22,892 nt of DNA from Candidatus Zixiibacteriota bacterium (GCA_963205155.1 CAUJJY010000394.1:1-22892), one strand, 5' to 3'; counted from the first letter of the stretch, positions 15,303 through 22,312 are shown. Notes: generated by a model from the letters alone, not told the origin. A program made the numbers and translations.

Positions 15303-15330
15303 ATTATAAGCATCACCCTTCCGAAAACAA
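15303..15330 (-). promoter_or_regulatory. Putative promoter of the methyltransferase gene
   Basis: On the minus strand a perfect TATAAT (plus coordinates 15303-15308) lies about 33 nt upstream of the ATG. TTGTTT (15325-15330) stands 16 nt further up as a weak -35 (3 of 6). Confidence 0.5.
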
Positions 15331-15583
15331 AGGCACGATTGAGACGCTGTTGAAGTTCGCCCATTGATGGGCAAAGCGGTCCTAAAGAAGATCGAAATCA
15401 CTGACCGTTACTTCGCAGTCGATCAGATTTAGTTCGTTTGGATTCTGGTGGCAATACACTATCAGGGAGTCTGCGGAGTCCTTGGTATAAATCAGACAAC
15501 GGAAAGTGATGATAGCTGTTGCGTTAGTGTTGTCTAAGGCTCCGACACATAATGGCTCATGAAAATTGCTGCTCAGCGATATT
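15309..15583. other. Intergenic region between methyltransferase and PilZ genes
   Basis: About 275 bp with no complete gene. On the minus strand one frame is open from 15612 down to a TAG at 15382-15384 (76 codons, overlapping the PilZ 3' end in another frame), but it has no ATG, GTG or TTG near its beginning. Its translation (for example ATAIITFRCLIYTKD) looks protein-like. It may be a gene remnant or chance. Confidence 0.4.
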
Positions 15584-15976
15584 CTATTTTCGGCAGTTGC
15601 CCATCGGATCCGTCAATGCCGCCTTCTCCGCAGCCAGTGCCTCTTCCCACGGCACAATCAGGATCTGAAGCAACATCCGGCTACTTTCTGAAAGATTGCG
15701 AAACTCGAATCCAACTTCGAACATTCCGTCACCATCATCAAGGAGACACCATTTGCATTCCAGCCACAACTCCAGTTCTCGGCATTCAAGTATCGGCTCG
15801 GGCAGCGCCAGTCGACACTGATATAGTTTCCCTGCAGGAACTAGCTCGCGACATAGAAGCTTACATCCACCGGCAGTCAAGTCTTGAACCGACCCCAATG
15901 GTTGATCAGTTTGTTTGTCGACCACATAGAGGTCGGAAGCAGGTGTTCGGCGTTGCGATTGTCGTCGCTCTGACAT
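15584..15976 (-). CDS. PilZ domain protein, probable c-di-GMP receptor
   Basis: The 130-residue protein begins SERRQSQRR, which supplies the RxxxR motif (Arg5, Arg9) of PilZ domains. The second motif follows as QDLTAGGCKL, a (D/N)x(S/T)xxG form with Thr in place of the usual Ser. The rest (residues about 45-110) has the beta-barrel-like pattern YQCRLALPEP...LELWLECKW...FEVGFEFRNLSE, and the GFEF strand is typical. PilZ proteins bind cyclic di-GMP and pass the signal to motility, exopolysaccharide or secretion machines; no partner is encoded beside it. AGGAGG at plus 15983-15988 lies 6 nt before the ATG. A plus-strand frame covers the same DNA but shows no family features. It probably follows the cupin gene on the same strand at a 109-bp gap. 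Confidence 0.82.
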   Translation of the reverse strand: MSERRQSQRRTPASDLYVVDKQTDQPLGSVQDLTAGGCKLLCRELVPAGKLYQCRLALPEPILECRELELWLECKWCLLDDGDGMFEVGFEFRNLSESSRMLLQILIVPWEEALAAEKAALTDPMGNCRK

Positions 15977-16085
15977 CGCCGCCCTCCTCTCAAACAGGAA
16001 AAACGAAAAGATTGTCTTATTTCCTGTTTCGACAAAGACTTATCCTGACTTTAGCCGCGACATCCGCCGATTCGACCGCTCGTGC

Positions 16086-16415
16086 TTAATCTACGATGAA
16101 CAACTTGGCGCCGGTTGATGTTACCGATCGATGCGGAACCGCCCCGTCGGCAACCTGATAACTCATCCCCGGCGTTAGCGTAAATCTCCGACCATCTTGT
16201 AGTTCAGTCACGAGCGTCCCCTCCAGCACCAGCAGAATGTGCCCCTTCGCACACCAATGATCCGCCAAATATCCCGGCGAATAATCCACCATCCGCACGC
16301 GGATATCACCCAATTGCATCGTGCGCCACAACGCCTTCCCGTTTTCACCTTTATGTTCAGTCGACTCAACCTTGCCCCAGTCCACCGCCACAAAAGGTAT
16401 GTCGAGCAACTTCAT
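16086..16415 (-). CDS. DHCW-motif-type cupin protein
   Basis: This 109-residue single-domain cupin starts MKLLDIPFVAVDWGKVEST and contains YLADHWCAKGHILLVLEG (about 49-66), which is the signature region of the small 'DHCW motif cupin fold' family, followed by the second cupin motif FTLTPGMSYQVADGAVPHRS (about 78-97). The residues most likely to bind a metal are His53, His59 and the His near 95 in PHRS. The biochemical role of the family is not established. GAGGAG at plus 16422-16427 is 6 nt before the ATG. The gene is divergent from gatC across a 146-bp AT-rich region. Confidence 0.85.
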   Translation of the reverse strand: MKLLDIPFVAVDWGKVESTEHKGENGKALWRTMQLGDIRVRMVDYSPGYLADHWCAKGHILLVLEGTLVTELQDGRRFTLTPGMSYQVADGAVPHRSVTSTGAKLFIVD

Positions 16416-16444
16416 AGCCTACTCCTCGTTTCGAGTTGTCCAAT

Positions 16445-16474
16445 AACATAGATAAAATAATACTCAATCATCAA
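16445..16474 (-). promoter_or_regulatory. Possible promoter of the cupin gene
   Basis: On the minus strand TTGATG (plus 16469-16474), an 18-nt spacer and TATGTT (16445-16450) lie in an AT-rich stretch 30 nt upstream of the ATG. The match is moderate. Confidence 0.35.
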
Positions 16475-16490
16475 TTCTTTTCTATTCTTG

Positions 16491-16519
16491 TTGACATCGC
16501 CCCTTAATATCCGTAAGGT
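16491..16519 (+). promoter_or_regulatory. Possible promoter of the gatC-kds operon
   Basis: A perfect TTGACA (16491-16496) is followed at 17 nt by TAAGGT (16514-16519; only 3 of 6 to TATAAT). The leader would be about 35 nt. Confidence 0.42.
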
Positions 16520-16561
16520 TAATCCCGTGTTTTTTGCTACCCCTACGCGGGATACCCCAGC

Positions 16562-16849
16562 ATGATTAGCCGAGAAGAGCTGCTCAAACTCGCCGCATTG
16601 GCGCGCCTGCGCTTGGATGAATCCGAAATAGGCCAATTCCAGCACGACATCGCCGAAATGCTCGAGTACGTCAAAACCCTCGAACAGGTCGATACCTCCG
16701 GTATCGAACCGCTTTCGCCGGCTCTTGATTCGGGCAACGTCCTGCGCGAAGACCTCGTCAAACCTTCATTGCCGGTAGATGAGGCACTCAAGAACGCCCC
16801 GGAACGTGTGGATAATTACCTGAAAGTCCCGAAAGTGGTGGATAATTGA
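16562..16849 (+). CDS. gatC: Asp/Glu-tRNA(Asn/Gln) amidotransferase subunit C
   Basis: The 95-residue protein has the GatC pattern: the N-terminal helix ISREELLKLAALARLRLDE, then FQHDIAEMLEYVKTLEQVDTSGIEPL, and the late LREDLVKPSL and APERVDNYLKVPKVV. GatC stabilises the GatCAB complex, which converts Glu-tRNA(Gln) and Asp-tRNA(Asn) to their amide forms in the cytosol. gatA and gatB are not beside it, so they must be elsewhere if the complex exists. No good SD stands before ATG 16562. The stop codon overlaps the TTG start of kdsB (TTGA), which suggests coupled translation and makes gatC the first gene of the Kdo operon. Confidence 0.93.
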   Translation: MISREELLKLAALARLRLDESEIGQFQHDIAEMLEYVKTLEQVDTSGIEPLSPALDSGNVLREDLVKPSLPVDEALKNAPERVDNYLKVPKVVDN

Positions 16850-17580
16850 AGATTGTTGGTGTCATTCCGGCGCGGTTGGCATCCAGTCGTTTTCCCGGAA
16901 AAGCCATGGCTCTGATCAACGGCCGCCCCATGATACTTCATGTCTGGGAACGAGTTAGAACATATAAGCGCTTTGAGCGCTTGATCGTCGCCACCGATGA
17001 CGAAACCATCCGCCAGTTGATCATCTCCAAAGGCGGCGAGGTCGTCCTTTCCAGAGAACCGTTCCGCAATGGCTCCGAACGTTGCTCAGCCACGGTCGCC
17101 AACATCGATTGCGATATCTGCATCGACATTCAGGGCGACGAGATTACCATCACACCCGAACAACTCGAACGGACAGTGAAGGTTCTGGAAAACGAGAAGA
17201 CTCTCCAGGTCGCCACCGCCGGCTTCCCCATCCTGCAAAGCGAAGACCTCGATGACCGCAACCTCGTCAAGGTCGCGGTCGATGCACATGGGAACGCAAT
17301 TGACTTCTCCCGCCAGCCGATAACTATATCGGGACAGCGGATTAACAATTACGGTCACGCTGGAATCTACGTATATCGTAGGGATTTCCTGATCAACTAC
17401 GCCCGTTTACCCCAGACTCCGCGCGAAATCGCCGAGTCCCTGGAACAGTTGCGAATTTTAGAGCATGGCCACAAAATCGGCGTGGCGATTATCAACAAGC
17501 CGTTATTATCTGTCAATACGCCGGAAGATTTAGTGTTAGCGAATAAGTTACTCTCGGAAGAGAGAGGAGAGATAGAGTGA
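16846..17580 (+). CDS. kdsB: 3-deoxy-manno-octulosonate cytidylyltransferase (CMP-Kdo synthetase)
   Basis: KdsB activates Kdo with CTP to CMP-Kdo, the donor used to build the LPS inner core. The 244-residue product has the normal length. It shows the nucleotide-binding N-terminus IPARLASSRFPGKAM, then ATDDE, the RNGSERC segment (usual form TGTDR), IDIQGDE (residues 93-99) and YGHAGIYVYRRDFL near the C-terminal third. The start is TTG at 16846, inside the gatC stop codon, because MKIVGVIPARLASS is exactly the family's N-terminus; only a weak GGTGG precedes it. The 3' end overlaps the GTG of pyrG (GTGA). The product of the next gene, CTP, is this enzyme's co-substrate. Confidence 0.95.
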   Translation: MKIVGVIPARLASSRFPGKAMALINGRPMILHVWERVRTYKRFERLIVATDDETIRQLIISKGGEVVLSREPFRNGSERCSATVANIDCDICIDIQGDEITITPEQLERTVKVLENEKTLQVATAGFPILQSEDLDDRNLVKVAVDAHGNAIDFSRQPITISGQRINNYGHAGIYVYRRDFLINYARLPQTPREIAESLEQLRILEHGHKIGVAIINKPLLSVNTPEDLVLANKLLSEERGEIE

Positions 17581-19268
17581 AAGGCGCCAAATACATTTTT
17601 GTCACCGGAGGTGTGGTCTCATCCCTTGGTAAAGGGATTGCCTCCGCCTCGATCGGTGTCCTGCTGCAGAAGCGGGGGCTCAAGGTCAATATCCAAAAAA
17701 TGGATCCATATATTAATGTCGATCCCGGTACCATGAACCCCTTCCAACACGGCGAGGTCTTCGTCCTCGATGACGGTGCCGAAACCGATCTCGATCTCGG
17801 TCACTATGAACGCTTCACTGGCCAGTCCCTCTCTCGCGACAACAACGTCACAGCCGGCCAAGTCTACCTGTCGGTCATCAACCGCGAACGCAAGGGCGAC
17901 TATCTGGGTGCCACCGTCCAGGTCATCCCGCATATCACCAACGAAATCAAGTCGCGTATCCGCAAATTGGCGCGCCGCGATGAAACCGTCGATGTCGTCA
18001 TTACCGAATTCGGCGGCACCGTCGGCGATATCGAATCACTCCCCTTCCTTGAAGCCGCTCGCCAGATTGCTCTCGAAGAGGGCCCCGGCAATACGCTCTT
18101 TGTTCATTTGACCCTGGTGCCCTATATCGAAACCGCCGGTGAGATCAAAACCAAACCGACCCAGCACTCCGTCCGCGACCTGCGCGAAATCGGTATTCAG
18201 CCGCAGGTACTGCTTTGCCGGACCAGCAAACCACTTTCCGATGCTATCCGCGAAAAAATCGGACTCTTCTGTAGCATCCCGGCCAAGAACGTCATCGAAT
18301 CCATCGACGTCGACACCATCTACGAAGTCCCGTTGCTCTATCATGAACAAGGTCTCGATAATTACATCGTCGACTATCTCGGGCTCGATGCCCCCGATCC
18401 CGACCTGTCCGAATGGGAAGAGATCGTCCGCAAAATCAAACGCCCCGACAAGCACATTCGCATCGGCATTTGCGGCAAGTATGTCCATCTCAAAGACGCC
18501 TACAAATCGATCATCGAATCGTTCATTCATGCCGGCGCGGAGAATAACGTCAAAGTCGACCTCGTCTGGATCGCTTCCGAAGACATCAAACTTAACGGCG
18601 CTGAACAATATCTCAAAGGCATCGACGGCCTCCTCATCCCCGGCGGATTTGGCGAACGCGGCGTCGAGGGTAAAATCGAATCAATCCACTACGTGCGTGA
18701 ACACAACATTCCGTTCTTCGGGATTTGCCTTGGCATGCAGTGCGCCGTCATCGAATTTGCCCGCAATGTCGCCGGCTTGGCTGATGCCCACTCTTATGAA
18801 TTCTACCGCGATCTCAAACATCCGGTGATTCACTTGATGGCCGACCAGCACGAAGTCACCGAAATGGGCGGTACCATGCGCCTCGGTGCATTCCCATGCA
18901 TCCTCGATGAAAATAGCAAATCGTATGAAGCCTATCAGGAACGCACCATCTCCGAGCGCCACCGCCACCGTTATGAATTTTATAATTACTATCGCGACCA
19001 ACTAACTTCGCGGGGGCTCAAGCTCTCCGGCCTATCTCCCGATGGCAAACTCGTTGAAATTGTCGAAATCCCCAGCCACCGCTGGTTTGTCGGCGTACAG
19101 TTTCATCCTGAACTGAAGAGCCGCCTCGGCAATGCACACCCGTTATTCCGCGAATTCGTGCGTGCGGCATCCGAGTATCACGACAATCCGAACCAGCCCG
19201 AGTTAAATCTCGAGACTGAACCGGTTGTCAAACCCGAATTGCTCGACGAATTGAACCTGCGTCAATGA
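17577..19268 (+). CDS. pyrG: CTP synthase (glutamine hydrolysing)
   Basis: PyrG makes CTP from UTP, ATP and glutamine. The 563-residue protein has the full two-domain form. The amidoligase domain (about 1-270) carries KYIFVTGGVVSSLGKGI, DPYINVDPGTMNPFQHGEVFVL and ITEFGGTVGDIES. The class I glutaminase domain (about 295-535) has its nucleophile in GICLGMQ (Cys384) and the His510/Glu512 pair in FHPE. The start is GTG 17577, overlapping the kdsB stop, with AGGAG (17565-17569) seven bases upstream. A ~25-residue acidic tail follows the glutaminase domain. It lies between kdsB and kdsA, so the operon supplies CTP to the CMP-Kdo step as well as to general metabolism. Its TGA overlaps the ATG of kdsA. 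Confidence 0.97.
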   Translation: MKGAKYIFVTGGVVSSLGKGIASASIGVLLQKRGLKVNIQKMDPYINVDPGTMNPFQHGEVFVLDDGAETDLDLGHYERFTGQSLSRDNNVTAGQVYLSVINRERKGDYLGATVQVIPHITNEIKSRIRKLARRDETVDVVITEFGGTVGDIESLPFLEAARQIALEEGPGNTLFVHLTLVPYIETAGEIKTKPTQHSVRDLREIGIQPQVLLCRTSKPLSDAIREKIGLFCSIPAKNVIESIDVDTIYEVPLLYHEQGLDNYIVDYLGLDAPDPDLSEWEEIVRKIKRPDKHIRIGICGKYVHLKDAYKSIIESFIHAGAENNVKVDLVWIASEDIKLNGAEQYLKGIDGLLIPGGFGERGVEGKIESIHYVREHNIPFFGICLGMQCAVIEFARNVAGLADAHSYEFYRDLKHPVIHLMADQHEVTEMGGTMRLGAFPCILDENSKSYEAYQERTISERHRHRYEFYNYYRDQLTSRGLKLSGLSPDGKLVEIVEIPSHRWFVGVQFHPELKSRLGNAHPLFREFVRAASEYHDNPNQPELNLETEPVVKPELLDELNLRQ

Positions 19269-20077
19269 TCTCAATCGGTAAACAGAAATTCGGCGATGGT
19301 AAATTATTTATCATCGCCGGTCCCTGCCTGATCGAATCCGAAGATATAGTCATGCGTACGGCGCAGACCCTGGCGAAATTGTCGGATGACTTGGAACTGC
19401 CGCTCATCTTCAAAGGTTCGTTTCGCAAAGCCAATCGCCTTTCCGGCAAGTCCTTTTCCGGAATTGGTGATCAAGAAGCGCTCGGCATTTTACAGAAAGT
19501 TAAATCCGAATTCAACGTACCGGTGCTGACCGATATCCACGAGACGTCCGATGTCTCCGCCGCCGCGCAGATCTGCGATGTTCTGCAGATTCCGGCCTTC
19601 CTTTGTCGACAGACCGACCTCATTGTCGCCGCCGCTAAAACCGGCAAAGCAGTGAATATCAAGAAGGGGCAGTTCCTTGCCGCCGAAGACATGGCGCACT
19701 TGGCGCAAAAAGCTGTCGATGCCGGTAACCCCAACATTATGCTCACCGAACGCGGCACCACCTTCGGCTATCGCGACTTGATTGTCGATTACCGCTCGCT
19801 GATCAAGATGAAACAGACCGGCCACCTTGTTGTATTCGATGCCACTCATTCGGTCCAGCAACCGGGAGGGCAGGGCGGATCGTCCGGCGGCAACCGCGAA
19901 TATGTCCTGCCTCTGGCCAAAGCCGCCGTCGCTGTCGGAATCGATGGTCTCTTCTTCGAGGCTCACCCCGACCCGGCAACTGCCATGTCCGATTCCGCCA
20001 CCCAACTTCCGCTCAACTACGTGGAGACCTTCCTGAAGGAGATTAAACACCTTGCAAAGATTACAGCGCAAGCTTGA
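19265..20077 (+). CDS. kdsA: 3-deoxy-8-phosphooctulonate synthase (Kdo-8-P synthase)
   Basis: KdsA condenses PEP with D-arabinose 5-phosphate to Kdo 8-phosphate. The 270-residue TIM-barrel enzyme shows FIIAGPCLIESE (16-26), KGSFRKANR, LTDIHE, LQIPAFLCRQTDL, NIKKGQF, ERGTTFGYRDLIVD, DATHSVQQPGG and FFEAHPDP. Cys21 in GPC replaces the Asn of the metal-free E. coli type, so this should be the metal-dependent class, as in Aquifex; the other ligands would be the His of EAHPDP plus a Glu and an Asp. ATG 19265 overlaps the pyrG stop as ATGA. The 3' end overlaps the start of kdsC by 26 nt. It works directly between KdsD and KdsC, both encoded just downstream. Confidence 0.96.
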   Translation: MISIGKQKFGDGKLFIIAGPCLIESEDIVMRTAQTLAKLSDDLELPLIFKGSFRKANRLSGKSFSGIGDQEALGILQKVKSEFNVPVLTDIHETSDVSAAAQICDVLQIPAFLCRQTDLIVAAAKTGKAVNIKKGQFLAAEDMAHLAQKAVDAGNPNIMLTERGTTFGYRDLIVDYRSLIKMKQTGHLVVFDATHSVQQPGGQGGSSGGNREYVLPLAKAAVAVGIDGLFFEAHPDPATAMSDSATQLPLNYVETFLKEIKHLAKITAQA

Positions 20078-20603
20078 AATAAATGTCGCCGACCTCAAGA
20101 TGCTCATCTTCGATGTCGACGGCGTCATGACCGACAACCGCATGATCTTCCTCAAAGACAATCAGGAAGCCAAGGCTTTTTCCGCCGCCGACGGTTTCGC
20201 CATCAAGACCGCCAGTGAACGCTATCTGAAATTTGGCGTCATCACCGCGCGCGGTTCCGAAGTCACCGTCAAACGTTGCACCGAACTCGGCGTCGGTGAT
20301 GTCGTCGTCGCTTGGGATAAGATTAGTGCACTGCGTGAACTCGCGCGAAAGCACAGCCTCAACCTGAATCAGATCGGTTATGTCGGCAACGATATTCCCG
20401 ACCTCGTCGCCATGGAACAGGTCGGCCTCGCCGTCTGCGTCGCCGATACCGAATCCGAACTCTTGCCCTTCTCGCACTATCAAACCGACCGCCTTGGCGG
20501 CAAAGGCGCTTGCCGCGAGGTTATCGCATTCGTGCTCGCCGCAAAAGGGCTTGACCTCCTGAAGATTTATCGTGATGATATTGCCGATGCTAAAACGCGC
20601 TAA
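20052..20603 (+). CDS. kdsC: Kdo-8-phosphate phosphatase (HAD superfamily)
   Basis: KdsC hydrolyses Kdo 8-phosphate to Kdo. The 183-residue protein has the HAD motif I MLIFDVDGVMTD with the nucleophile Asp21 and acid/base Asp23. Then come AFSAADGFAIKTA, VITARGSE (motif II region), VAWDKISAL with the motif III Lys, YVGNDIPDL (motif IV) and the C-terminal GGKGACREV that marks the C0-type KdsC subfamily. I used the TTG at 20052 because AAGGAG (20036-20041) lies ten bases upstream and the N-terminal extension before the DVDG motif has the normal length. ATG 20100 is the alternative but would leave motif I almost at the N-terminus. Its 3' end overlaps kdsD by about 29 nt. Confidence 0.94.
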   Translation: MQRLQRKLEINVADLKMLIFDVDGVMTDNRMIFLKDNQEAKAFSAADGFAIKTASERYLKFGVITARGSEVTVKRCTELGVGDVVVAWDKISALRELARKHSLNLNQIGYVGNDIPDLVAMEQVGLAVCVADTESELLPFSHYQTDRLGGKGACREVIAFVLAAKGLDLLKIYRDDIADAKTR

Positions 20604-21543
20604 AGAAGTCATCCTCCACGAGGCCGAGGCCGTCCGCGGACTCGTCGACAAGCTCGATGACAATTTCGTCAAAGCTGTCAAAGCTATCCTCGACTGCAAA
20701 GGTAAGGTTATCGTCACCGGTCTCGGCAAGTCTGGATGGGTCGGTCGCAAGATCGTCGCCACCTTCAACTCCACCGGCACACCGGCATTGTTCCTGCATC
20801 CAACTGAAGGTCTCCACGGCGATCTGGGATTGCTCCAGAAAGACGATCTTGTTCTGGTGATTTCCAAATCCGGCAACCTCGACGAACTCGAACGCTTCTA
20901 TCCAGTGATCGAACGCCTCGGCTTGCAGGTCATCTCCATCACCGGAAATCTCAAATCACCTTTGGCCTTGCGCAGCGACATCCCGCTCGATGCATCAGTT
21001 CCCAGCGAGGCCTGTATCTACAATCTTGCGCCAACTGCATCGTCAACAGCCGCAATCGCACTCGGCGATGCGCTCGCGCTCGTCGTGCAGGAACAGCGCG
21101 GTTTCACTGCCGAAGATTTTTCGCTTCTTCATCCCGGCGGTACACTCGGACGCCGTCTCTCGATTCGGATCAAGGACCTCATGCATTCCGGCGACGACTT
21201 GCCAATTGTTAATCACAACATGCTGGTCAAAGACATGCTCGTCGTCATCACCAACAAACGTCTGGGCACAGCATTGATTGTGGATGATGATGGCAAACTC
21301 ACCGGCATCTTCACCGACGGCGACCTGCGCCGCGTCCTAAGCCGCAACGACAACTTCATGACGAAACCCGCCTCCGCCGTCATGTCGCCGCAACCGAAAC
21401 TCATTGGTCCCAACGAACTCGCCGAACGCGGCCTCAAGGTCATGGAAGATCACAAAATCACCGCCTTGGTCGTCGTCGACGACCACCATCACCCCGTCGG
21501 CATCGTCCATATCCACGACATCCTCAAAAGTAAAGTCGTCTAA
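20575..21543 (+). CDS. kdsD: Arabinose-5-phosphate isomerase (SIS plus two CBS domains)
   Basis: KdsD interconverts ribulose 5-phosphate and arabinose 5-phosphate, the first step of Kdo synthesis. The product (about 322 residues) has a sugar-isomerase SIS domain (about 35-175; TGLGKSGWVGRK, GTPALFLHPTEGLHGDLG, VISKSGNLDEL, APTASSTA), the linker GFTAEDFSLLHPGGTLGRRL, and two CBS domains (about 205-262 and 270-322; IFTDGDLRRVL, VGIVHIHDIL). Both KSG motifs and the HPGG element match KdsD/KpsF/GutQ. Because the rest of the Kdo pathway is beside it, KdsD is the best name. GTG 20572, ATG 20575 and ATG 20587 are all possible starts; I took 20575, with a weak GAAGA upstream. It is the last gene of the operon. 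Confidence 0.95.
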   Translation: MILPMLKRAKEVILHEAEAVRGLVDKLDDNFVKAVKAILDCKGKVIVTGLGKSGWVGRKIVATFNSTGTPALFLHPTEGLHGDLGLLQKDDLVLVISKSGNLDELERFYPVIERLGLQVISITGNLKSPLALRSDIPLDASVPSEACIYNLAPTASSTAAIALGDALALVVQEQRGFTAEDFSLLHPGGTLGRRLSIRIKDLMHSGDDLPIVNHNMLVKDMLVVITNKRLGTALIVDDDGKLTGIFTDGDLRRVLSRNDNFMTKPASAVMSPQPKLIGPNELAERGLKVMEDHKITALVVVDDHHHPVGIVHIHDILKSKVV

Positions 21544-21563
21544 CTCCCAACTCATCCTCTACG

Positions 21564-21588
21564 CGAGAATGATACTTGATGATTCTCG
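21564..21588 (+). terminator. Weak hairpin after the kds operon
   Basis: CGAGAAT (21564-21570) pairs with ATTCTCG (21582-21588) around an 11-nt loop, 21 nt after the kdsD stop. No T-tract follows, so termination is uncertain. Confidence 0.35.
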
Positions 21589-21594
21589 GATAAT

Positions 21595-21627
21595 GTCATC
21601 CTGAGCCGCTGCGCAGGCGAAAGGTCT
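21595..21627. repeat. GTCATCCTGAG-type repeat
   Basis: The segment begins GTCATCCTGAGCCGCTGCG and ends GGCGAAAGGTCT. It has the layout of a repeat type common between genes in many bacteria, in which GTCATCCTGAG and CGAAGGATCT-like ends flank a small GC-rich core. Only one copy is in this window. Confidence 0.45.
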
Positions 21628-21649
21628 ATTCGTGGCCCCGCAGTGGTAG

Positions 21650-21669
21650 GACAGACATTCCTGTCTGTC
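21650..21669. repeat. Palindrome GACAGACA-TTCC-TGTCTGTC
   Basis: A perfect 8-bp stem with a 4-nt loop. Similar short palindromes occur as dispersed intergenic repeats in other bacteria (from memory, not searched). Confidence 0.6.
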
Positions 21670-21705
21670 ACCGTGCTTCGCGCCTGAAATCATTTCTTGA
21701 TTGTC

Positions 21706-21725
21706 ATCCCCGCGAAGGCGGGGAT
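21706..21725. repeat. REP-like palindrome ATCCCCGC-GAAG-GCGGGGAT
   Basis: A perfect 8-bp stem around GAAG, preceded by TTGTC and followed by CCAGTCA. This is the familiar TCATCCCCGCGAAGGCGGGG-type dispersed intergenic repeat found in many Gram-negative genomes. Confidence 0.7.
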
Positions 21726-21852
21726 CCAGTCATCCGAGTAGGTTGGAACCCTCGTCCCGAAGTTCATTGGAGTTAGAAGCAACTCGCCAGAGGGTTCCGA
21801 CAATAATCTTCAACCCACGCCGCTAACCTCGTTCCTTGTTGACGCTTTGTCC

Positions 21853-21869
21853 CCCACCGGAACGGTGGG
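21853..21869. repeat. Palindrome CCCACCG-GAA-CGGTGGG
   Basis: A perfect 7-bp GC-rich stem with a 3-nt loop; no T-tract on either side. Confidence 0.5.
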
Positions 21870-21904
21870 ACTAAACCATGTTCTAGGATCGTCGCCACCC
21901 GGTA

Positions 21905-21933
21905 CCCCACCCGGAGCGCAGCGCAGGGTGGGA
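21905..21933. repeat. Palindrome with CCCACCC/GGGTGGG arms
   Basis: CCCACCC (21906-21912) pairs with GGGTGGG (21926-21932) around GGAGCGCAGCGCA, which itself contains two GCGC words. It resembles dispersed repeats of the TACCCCACCC...GGGTGGG kind. Confidence 0.5.
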
Positions 21934-21976
21934 CTTCCCCCTTGATCCCCGACCTCCCCATCCATATATTCCCTCC

Positions 21977-22312
21977 ATGCCTCGCAAGAACCCCGACACC
22001 TCTCACCTGACCCCTTTCCACCAGTGCGTGGTCGACATCCTCCGCAGGATCCCCCGCGGCAAGGTCGCCACCTATGGCCAAATCGCCGCACTTGCCGGGA
22101 CGCCGCGATCGGCGCGACAGGTCGGGCGCAGCCTCCACGCCTGTTCGGAAAAACTCGACCTCCCCTGGTATCGCGTTATCAACAAACAAGGCATGATCTC
22201 GCTCCCTAAAAACGGCGGTTACGAATTGCAGAAATCGTTATTGAAAAAAGAAGGCGTCAAATTCAATCGCGAAGATGTCGTCGACTTACACAAATTCGGC
22301 TGGCACCCGTAA
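21977..22312 (+). CDS. Alkyltransferase-like protein (Atl), DNA base-flipping, no methyl-acceptor Cys
   Basis: The 111-residue protein has the C-terminal fold of O6-alkylguanine-DNA alkyltransferases: FHQCVVDILRRIPRGKVATYGQIAALAG, then ARQVGRSLHAC, then PWYRVINKQGMIS. Where true alkyltransferases have PCHRV with the acceptor cysteine, this protein has PWYRV (63-67), so it cannot accept the alkyl group. Atl proteins bind O6-alkylguanine, flip the base with the conserved Tyr (Tyr33) and Arg (region around Arg51), and recruit nucleotide excision repair. Most Atl proteins have PWHRV, so Tyr in place of His is a small deviation. ATG 21977 has no clear SD. The gene ends 4 bp from the stop of the convergent dockerin gene. 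Confidence 0.88.
   Translation: MPRKNPDTSHLTPFHQCVVDILRRIPRGKVATYGQIAALAGTPRSARQVGRSLHACSEKLDLPWYRVINKQGMISLPKNGGYELQKSLLKKEGVKFNREDVVDLHKFGWHP

Larger units (their letters stand above)
21544..21976. other. Intergenic region rich in short palindromes
   Basis: About 430 bp with no credible gene on either strand. It contains a weak hairpin after kdsD (21564-21588) and at least four further inverted repeats listed separately. No clear promoter or SD is seen for the gene at 21977. Confidence 0.65.

Noticed and set aside
15559..16089. Plus-strand 176-residue open frame opposite the PilZ gene
   Set aside because: No SD, no domain features, and the minus-strand frame has clear PilZ motifs, an AGGAGG and a good start.
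21977..22312. O6-methylguanine-DNA methyltransferase (ogt)
   Set aside because: The acceptor cysteine motif PCHRV is absent (PWYRV), so it is called Atl.
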